A stretch of 64,000 nucleotides of DNA from Astropecten irregularis (Eukaryota > Echinodermata > Asteroidea > Paxillosida > Astropectinidae). The notes under the pieces were generated by a model. It was not told the origin of the DNA and did not search any database. It worked only from the letters and a program-made list of their open reading frames with translations. Of the stretch, positions 21,684-30,600 are shown piece after piece; within the stretch, counting starts at the first letter, position 1, and each line of letters begins with the position of its first letter. The position numbers and the translations under genes are program-made. Location: the NCBI GenBank assembly GCA_963971285.1, contig OZ020250.1, forward strand, positions 7,672,499 to 7,736,498, read 5' to 3'.

Positions 21684-24600
21684 CTTATGAAAACAAAAAC
21701 AAAATCTTGGGAGGTAAATCTGTCGTTCATATTTGGAATAGATAAATCACTCACACTCAACTATCATTTAACATTTAGCACAGAATATAATTTTGAAATA
21801 GCTCATCTCGAATATAAATATTGCGATACGCTCAAGTGTAAAGCTCATACAAAATCCAAATCAAAGTTCAATGCATTTAGACAAATAAACGTTGGTGTTT
21901 ATAATGATTATTTTGACATTTTTACTTGTTACGGATTATTTTTTTTCCGCTGGTTTCCATACGTTTCGCTTCTATTTTGAAAATTTTGAAGAAAAAAAAT
22001 CACAAATTAAGGAGTGTAAGGACTTACTGTTAGAGCAAGAATCCTTGGTAGTTGGCTCTGAAATAAACCATGCAGGGAAAAATCATATAGAAAAATGTAC
22101 CTGTCAGGGGTCAAAAATTGTTTAGACGTTCAACTAATTACCCAAAATAATACTTTTGCAGGGGACGCCATTTCTAAGACTCATTTCCGCTATGTCTTAT
22201 TATTATAATCATGAAATAACTACAAGGGAAACTGAAATTTTAAGTCATTGAAACGTGAACAAAGACAAATTGACTGGAGCGGGATTCGAAGTTAGTAGTT
22301 GGTAGAGCGCCTGTACGGTATTCAGGAGGTCGCCGGTTCGAATCCCGCTCCAGTTAATTTTTCTTTGTTCACTTTTCAATGTATTATTATTAGTAAAGCA
22401 ATTGACATAATATCATACATTGCGTTTTTGGCGCGTAATAACAGACAATATCCACTGTTTTATAGGATGCTGTTGTTGTGTTCTTTCTTTCTTTCTTTCC
22501 CCCCCCCTTTTTCTTGGGGGGGGGGGGGGAGGTAACCCACCTTACCCCCTTCGAATCACATATTTTGTTCAGACCCCCTCTGGCATGTGCCCATTTTCCA
22601 CTGGGAATAGGCGAATTTGACAAGGGACGGAGTGACCGATTGCTGTTTTTTATTTCTTAGGGACACGTTTCCAGGGAGGAGAGTTTTTGTTTTTTTAAGG
22701 ACCAACCATGTGAGGCATACACACCTATTTTGAGTTTACACAGTGTAAAGTAGTTTGCACTGCAGTCTTTATCCTGAAAAAGTCCACCATCCGATTTGAA
22801 CATGACCACACAATCCTGACTGCCGTCATCGTTAGGCTGCCCGTCGCGCCAGTTGAGATACACCGGAGTCTGCTCGCTGGAGGTATAATTATACACGCCT
22901 TCTTCCTCCCGATCATTTTGCCCAATCCAGTAGGCATTGTTATTGCTGTTGGTATCAAAATCAACATTTGTTTATATATTTTTATATATGTTAACGGCTT
23001 TCAGCCTTGACAGAAATAACGTCAAACAGCATTTATCGCAGATACGAAAGCGGGATTTAAAGCCGGTGGTTTTTTGAAAAAAAAAAATATACAATTTAAG
23101 AAAAATAGGATGCAATAAAATAATTGTGTGAATCTATTAGGAATTAAAACAAAAAATGAGATATTCAAATAACCAAAAGAGAATCTAAGTAGTTAAGTTA
23201 TTGAAACGTGAACAATAAATATTGACTGGAGCCGGATTGGACCCAGTAAGCTCCGAAATACCATACCGGCACTCATAAAAACTGAGTCTATTAACCCTAT
23301 GTTGATGATGTCCCTAATAGTCAATCATCTTTATTCGTTTGGCAGTCAATGACTATAGATTAATCAGTCAGTTTCCCTTGTGGTTATTTGATGACATTTT
23401 ATGATTACGATTAAAATATCGTATCCTCTGGTATCTCTCATATACAGTGTGTCAGATTGCAAAATTGCTAACGATGCGTGTATCTTCAATTATCCATGAG
23501 ATTTAGCGGTATGTCTCATAAGTGGTTTCATAGCTTTTGGCTGCCAAACGAATAGATATAATGGACAATCTGTGAGTGCAATTCGCTTACGGTTTGAAAT
23601 CCCTGTGTCTGGTTGCCAGTAGTGCATTCTCCGTAGCGTCCTCAACGTCGACCAAAGTCCAACCTTCCCCCTGGCAATACTCGACGGCCGATTCCCAGGT
23701 AAGCTCTAGGTCCGTCATGAAATAGCACATGCCCGGTTTAGCCACGCTGCCAAAGGCTCCTGGAAGCAGGTCTGAACAGGCTGATGGAAGCAAAATTCGA
23801 AAAAAGACAATCAATAAAGACCTTTTTCAAGCAGGATATTTCAAAAAACAGGCACGCTGATTTATTATGGTGAAGACGAAGAACTTACCTGTCTCTTCAC
23901 GTGGTAAAGCACTACCGTTACACCTAGTCAAGGGATCTCGGGTTGGCTCTGGATCTGCAGAGATAAAATGATGCGTGTGACTAGAACGAACGCCAATGAG
24001 ACATTTTCGTCATTTCCCCTAAAATAAGAAATGCAATCTTTTTTGGGAAATGAAGGTTATATTTTTTTCTGTAACAGGTTCCAAATGATATTTTAATGGA
24101 CCATCCCCACTATCCCCACACGACTGGGAATGGAGGATAGGCTGTCAGCCTCCTATTTTCAGTTTGCATTTCGTATAGAGAATGTTGTTGCAATCTGCGT
24201 CAGAAAAGCATCTTTCTCGAGTATTTTACCCATAACAAAAATGAAATTCTCATTTCCTGCACCGTGGGATGGCTTTTGTCCCAGGACACCGGACACTGCC
24301 CACTGGAGGTATACCGGAAATCGCCTTCTTGCTAACAATAATTATGACCAATGCAATAGCCATCATGTTTGCTGTTGATTTGTGATGTACAGTAACAACA
24401 ACGACGATGGCGACAGCAGTAGCAACAACATCAACGGCAACAGGAGCAGCAGCAGCAAAAGCAACAGACACAGCGCTGGCTACAGCAACGGCAACTGCAC
24501 TGGCCACAACAGTAGCAGTATCAACAGCAGCAGATTTTCGTTTTCAGGAGATAGACTGAACGTACCAATTTTGAGTTTGCAAAGCGTGTAGTGCATCTCG

Positions 24601-27600
24601 CTGCAATCTTTATCCTGAAAACATCCATCCTGGTGTTTAATCATGACCATGCAGTTCTGTCCGCTTGCACCGTTAGGCTGACCGGCGTACCAGTTGAGAT
24701 ACACCGGGCACTGCCCGCTGGAGGTATACCGATAATCGCCTTCTTGCTCCCGATCATTTTGGCCGATCCAGTAGCCACTATTTTTGCTGTTGGAGCAAGT
24801 TAAGAAAGAGACAAGGGTATATGAAAACAACACACTTCAGTGCGCATGTCACGCGTACTTTAATGATGTCTTCAGAAAATCTACAAAAATTCCATGGGGG
24901 GACTTTTTTGGGTTCCTGCTCGTCTGCAACGTCCTACACTTCTATAACAGCGACGACATAAAATGAGCCTAATTTCTGCAAATTGTCGGACTAGAATCAC
25001 ACGTATCTAATGGATAAATAAAATGATAACAACAATATTTCGTAGGCTTATCTTCCTTACATGCATTTTTGGTGCTATCATTACTAAATGATGCTGCTAT
25101 ACAACTTGACAGAGTTGCTAGGAATAAATGCAGTAGAAAATCAAGACTGTTTAATATTGGGGAGAAAGGAAAACTGGATGACCAGAAGAAAACACTTTGA
25201 GAACCTTCGTTACTCCCCTCACATCTAAATGGCGTGCAAAGTTAACATTTAATCCAGGAGATATCTCTATTGTAATAGAGATATCTCTATTCCGGGATTA
25301 AATGCTAACTTTGCACGCCATATATCCCACTATGTTATAGGTTCCATGTTACGCAGTTGTTGGCTTCGTCTTCGTCTTAAGAGAAAACATAAACTTACGG
25401 GAAATTGTCGCTGTTCCACACTTCAAGAAACAGATTTTCATCGGCGTCCTCGATGTCAACCACCGACCAGGAACCACCGGAGAGAGATCGGCAGAAATCC
25501 ACAGCTCCTTGGAAGGGAAACTTCTGATTGATGGCGCTGGCGTAACAAACCCCAGGCACCAAGGGATTACTGAAGGCAGACGGCAAGATGTCACGGCAAT
25601 CTGGTCAAATGAAAAGAATGTGATTTGAGTGATTCACAAGACAATCACAAAATATGTAGCCGACAGGTTTCTAGAGAAATCATTGCAAAAAAAAAGTAGA
25701 CACGAACAAAGGAAACGAGTGTTTCATGTTACCACTTTATATTCAGCATAGGGGTCTGGACACTTCCTTTACCGTGTTATAAACTTCCGGTACCCGGCTT
25801 CACACCATCAGGTTTCCACTCAATCATAGAACAGAAAGGTCTTTACGCAATATTATCTGGGACTATATGGCAAGTTAACGACTTATTCACGCAATGCCCG
25901 GACCAAAGCAACCTAGCCCAGCCCAGCCAAACCAAGCCAAGCCAAACACAGCCTAGCCAAGACAAGCCTATCCTCGAGGCCAAGCCAAAACCAACAGGCT
26001 AAGCCAACCTAAGCTAAGTTAAGCCAAGCCAAGCCAAGCCAAGCTAAGCCAAGCCAAGCTCGACCAAACCCCGCAGTGCTTACCGTCCTGAGTGTCTGCA
26101 TCATTGCCTTCGATGACATCAGGGCACGAAGGTACTGTCTCTAAATAAAAATATTAGAAATTTCTAAATTATTGAAGTTGACAAACCCTCCGTCATTCTT
26201 AAACATCTTTTTTACTAAAGTCCAGAAATAATTTCTTATTAATTTGGTTGTTATCAATTTCGAAGCACATCTTTTATTATTCACATATTAGCTTGCGCAG
26301 TTACAAGTGATGGACTAGGACCAATGTGTGGTATAGTCTTGCTCAAACTCACCAGATGTGATTTTAAGTTTGCATAAGTAGCTTGCATAACGGTAGTCAC
26401 AACCTACATCATAAAAGTTAAGGCTTGCACCGAAGGACAAGTACACACAGTTCTGTCCACGGCCTCCGTTAGGCTGGCCTGATACCCAGTTGAGATACAC
26501 GTTGCGGTTACACTTGTTGGAGCTATTGTCCACATATCTCCAAACATTCTCGGTCTTCATGTCATTCTGGCCGATCCAAAATGTGTCTGCAGTCCTAAAT
26601 CGATAACAAATGTTAGCTTAGTTGGCAAGTACGGTCAGCGCAATGTAGTTTTCAATGTTACATTGATTTGCATAATGGTAGACAATGTTTATAACAAGAA
26701 AATACAATGCTTGGAGTTAGGAGGGCATGACGCGTTTTGACCCTAGCAGGATCTTTATCGAAGGCAATTTTGTTTAATTAAAGGAACATGAAAATTGAAT
26801 TCTCTTATTAAATCATAGATATTTTTCAGAAATAGCCTGTCTTAAGAACAACCAGAACGAAAGACAGATACTTTGTTAGAGTTTGTCAAAGTTTGAGGTG
26901 AATCTTTAAAAAAAGAAGAAGACGATTTTTGACAATCACCAAAAAGTATGTAATATACTTAAATTAAAAAGGTCAATACGTTTAAAGAGTGGATTGATCT
27001 TTGCAATATTTAAGTTGAAGGGAACAGTATAGTACCTGAAGAAAGAGATCAGTTAAACATAAGAACCAAAGGAGAAGAAATGAAAGGAAGAACATATCTA
27101 ATAAAAACCATCAACTCATGAAAACCAGGACAGGTTTGGACGCCGCTTTTGATTATCTCGATTGTATAGTAGACCAAAAAAGTTGTTGATTTCAAAGTGT
27201 GCAAATTGGGTATTTCACAATATAAATACCTGTATTGAACTATGTCACGAGTTCAAATTCTATCTCAGTTTATACTACACATCACAAAGAGAACGAATTC
27301 AGTTCAATACTTACAATGAACCAGCGTTTTGCAAACTAATAATTGCATCTTGGATGAGCTGGTTCTCCACCGCATCTTCTATGTCAGCGACATCCCATCC
27401 TATGTTGTCTCCGAGTCCCTGACAGAAGGTCCTAGCATCGAGGAATACTCCCTTCTCGTCACTTGCCAAGTAGCAAACTCCGGGTTTGAGGGTCTGGTTA
27501 CCGAATGCTCTGTAGTGGATGTCTTGACATGGCGTTCCAGGGACGCTGGTAGGTAATTCTGAATGGAAATAAATTGACTCGTTTCAAACCACCAGTTCAC

Positions 27601-30600
27601 CTTTACACACCATAATGACCCAACATCAACAATTACGATTAGGTTTATGGCAGTGATGATAAAAACTGTACGATGTATTTATAAATAAATGTAGCGTATT
27701 CAAAAGAATACTGATTAATGGTGCACGGGGCGTTCCGGACACGGGCAATTCGAAAAAAAGACATTTCGGTCACAGGTTGTACATATACTAGAGCCGTTTT
27801 TTAGGGGGAGGCAAGAAAAGGCAATTTGTTGCTGGTCTCGAAGAACCAATTTTTAGGAGGAACACCCTTTGCACGAGAAGTCATCTTCTTACACTCACGT
27901 CTGCTAAGTCTTATTAGAAGTAGAAAAGCAAACACATCGCTTTTTCCCAAAGATCCAGATTTGGAGTCTGTTGTTGTTGTTGACTCTTTATTAATTGTTT
28001 GTTTGTTTGTTGGGGTGTTTGTTTGTTTGTTTGTTGGGGTGTTTGTTTGTGTGGGTTTTTTCGGGGGGAGGCTAGACTTATTTTTATTTTTATTGCGCGC
28101 CAACACCACGACAGACCCCGTAGACCCACGTTCGAATCAACCTATTTTTCAACTGGGAGAATTGAACATTGGCAAAGTGACCGATGACCGATCATCAACA
28201 TTGACAGTCCATTGCTGTTTTCTGTGAATTACTCTTGGGACATGTTGGCATGGAGGTGGTTTTTGTTGTTGTTCATTTTAAGGACCAACCATGTGAGGTC
28301 TACACACCTATTTTGAGTTTACATAGTGTAAAGTAGTTTTCACCGCAGTCTTTATCCTGAAAAAGTCCACCATCCGATTTCAACATGATCACACAATCCT
28401 GACTGCCGTCATCGTTAGGTTGGCCGCTTCGCCAGTTGAGATAAACCGGAGTCTGCCCATTGGAGGTATAATTATACACGCCTTCTTCCTCCCGATCATT
28501 TTGCCCAATCCAGTAGCCATTGTTATTGCTGTGGGTATCAAAATCAACATTTGTTTTTATATATTTATGTTAACGGCTTTCAGCCTTGAAAGAAATAACG
28601 TCAAAACAGCATCTTTCGAAGATTTTTAAGCAGCTACAATACATATTGTCCAAGATTCAGTGGGAGCGCGGATTAAACGTTTAAACGTGTACGTTTGCTT
28701 GATAAATTAGTTTGGGTATTTTATATAAAATGTTTAGGTACATGTATATTAGTTGAGGAAATTAGTTATGATAGTACGGATCATAAATTGAAGTCTTTGA
28801 AGCTTTAAAGCCGAAAGCTTTTATTTGAAAAGAAATATGCAAACAAAAATTAGATGCAACAAAATTATTATTTTTTATTTAGGCCTATAAGGAATTAAAA
28901 CGAAAAGTGGGATCATCAAATAACCACAAGTTAAAGTCAGTGGTTAACTTCAAGGTATTGAAAAGTGAACAATGAATATTGACTGGAGTGGGATTGGAAC
29001 CAGTAAAATCCGGAATACCCTACTGGCACTCACAAACACTGAACCATCTTTCCCTATGTTGATGATGTTCCTAACAGTCATTTAAAGGGATGGTACAGAA
29101 CTGGTTTTTGCAACAAAACCGTTGCTGACAGTCATGGGCGTAGATCCCGGGGGGCTAGGGGGTTGCAACCCCCCCCCCCCCCCCCCCAGGTTCTCACTTG
29201 TTATATATATACAAAAATATTGTGTGCACAAACGTATATGGAAGTACGACCCAGCTACATGATCAACCCCCCCCCCCCCCCCCCCCAGGTCTGAGGACGT
29301 GTCTACACTACTGCTGACAGTGAAAGCACATTATGTAATCCATCATATACCTTAACTGACAAACCTGTAGAAGTTTGAGGTCAATCAGCCATCTGGATCA
29401 CGAGAAAATAGTGAAAACCTGTTTACACGTTATGCAGCCACAACGCAGCATGAATAAAAACCTTCGAAGCGATTTATTCCAATCGGAAAATAGTTTCATT
29501 TATTTCTCAACGAATATGGCATTTAAGACAAAAAAAATCCATGGATGTTTTCTCCTATCATCACCATTATACTGTGTACGTTTTATGTGAATCTGTGATC
29601 TTGAAGTGTATTTTGTCTTACAAATTCTGTACCATCCCTTTAACTTTATCCGTTTTATAGTATATAGATTAACCAGTCATTTTCCCTTGTGGTCATTTAT
29701 GATTACGATTAAAATGTCGTATCCTCTTTGATCTCTCATGTACTGTGTCTCAGGTTCCAGCATTGCTAATAATGCGCGTATCTTCAATAATCCATGTGAT
29801 ATAGCGGTATGTGAGTGGTTTCATAGCTTCTGACTGCCAAACGAACAGATATAATTTACAATCTGTGAGTGCAATTTGCTTACGGTTTGAAATCGTTGTG
29901 CCTGGCAGCCAGTACTGCATTCTCCGTAGCGTCCTCAACGTCGACCAGAGACCAACCTTCCCCCTGGCAATACTCGACGGCCGATTCCCAGGTAAGCTCC
30001 AGGTCCGTCATGAAAAAGCATATGCCCGGTTTAGCCACGATACCAAAGGCGTCTGCATGCAGGTCTGAACAGGCTAATGGAGGCAAAATTCGAAAAAGAC
30101 AATCAATAAAGACGTTTTTCAAGCAGGAAATTTCAAAATACAGGCACGCTGTTTTATTATGGTGAAGACGAAGAACTTACCTGTCTCTTCACGTGGTAAA
30201 GCACTACCGTCACACCTAGTCAAGGGATCTCGGGTTGGCTCTGGATCTGCAGAGATAAAAATGATGCGTGTGACAAGAACGAACGCCAATGAGACATTTT
30301 CGTTATTTCCCCCAATATAAGAAATACAATCTTTTTTGGGAAATGAAGGTTATATTTTTTCTGTAACAGGTTCCAAATGATATTTTAATGGACCATCCCC
30401 ACTATCAACACACGACTGGGAATGGAGGACAGGCTGTCAGCCTCCTATTTTCAGTTTGCATTTCGTATAGAGAATGTTGTTGCAATCTGCGTCAGAAAAG
30501 CATCTTTTTCGAGTATTTTACCCATAACAAAAATGAAATTCTCATTTCCTGCACCGTGGGATGGCTTTAGTCCCAGGACACCGGACACTGCCCACTGGAG

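Larger units (their letters stand above)
22560..25900. repeat. Gene B duplicated block, copy 2 (3' copy)
   Basis: Exons and introns from the f'2 C-half up through the e2 N-half match 28130-32100 in the same order and orientation, including intronic details (relic exon, AAC/AGC repeat, palindrome). The boundaries are approximate because the flanks fade gradually. Confidence 0.8.

Noticed and set aside
22272..22355. Functional tRNA gene
   Set aside because: Box A and B motifs and an acceptor-like stem exist, but the D-arm is degenerate, the anticodon stem has a T-T mismatch and the loop lacks T33. The ends are part of a palindrome.
24382..24591. Ser/Asn-rich plus-strand frame
   Set aside because: It is an intronic AAC/AGC repeat inside gene B on the opposite strand.
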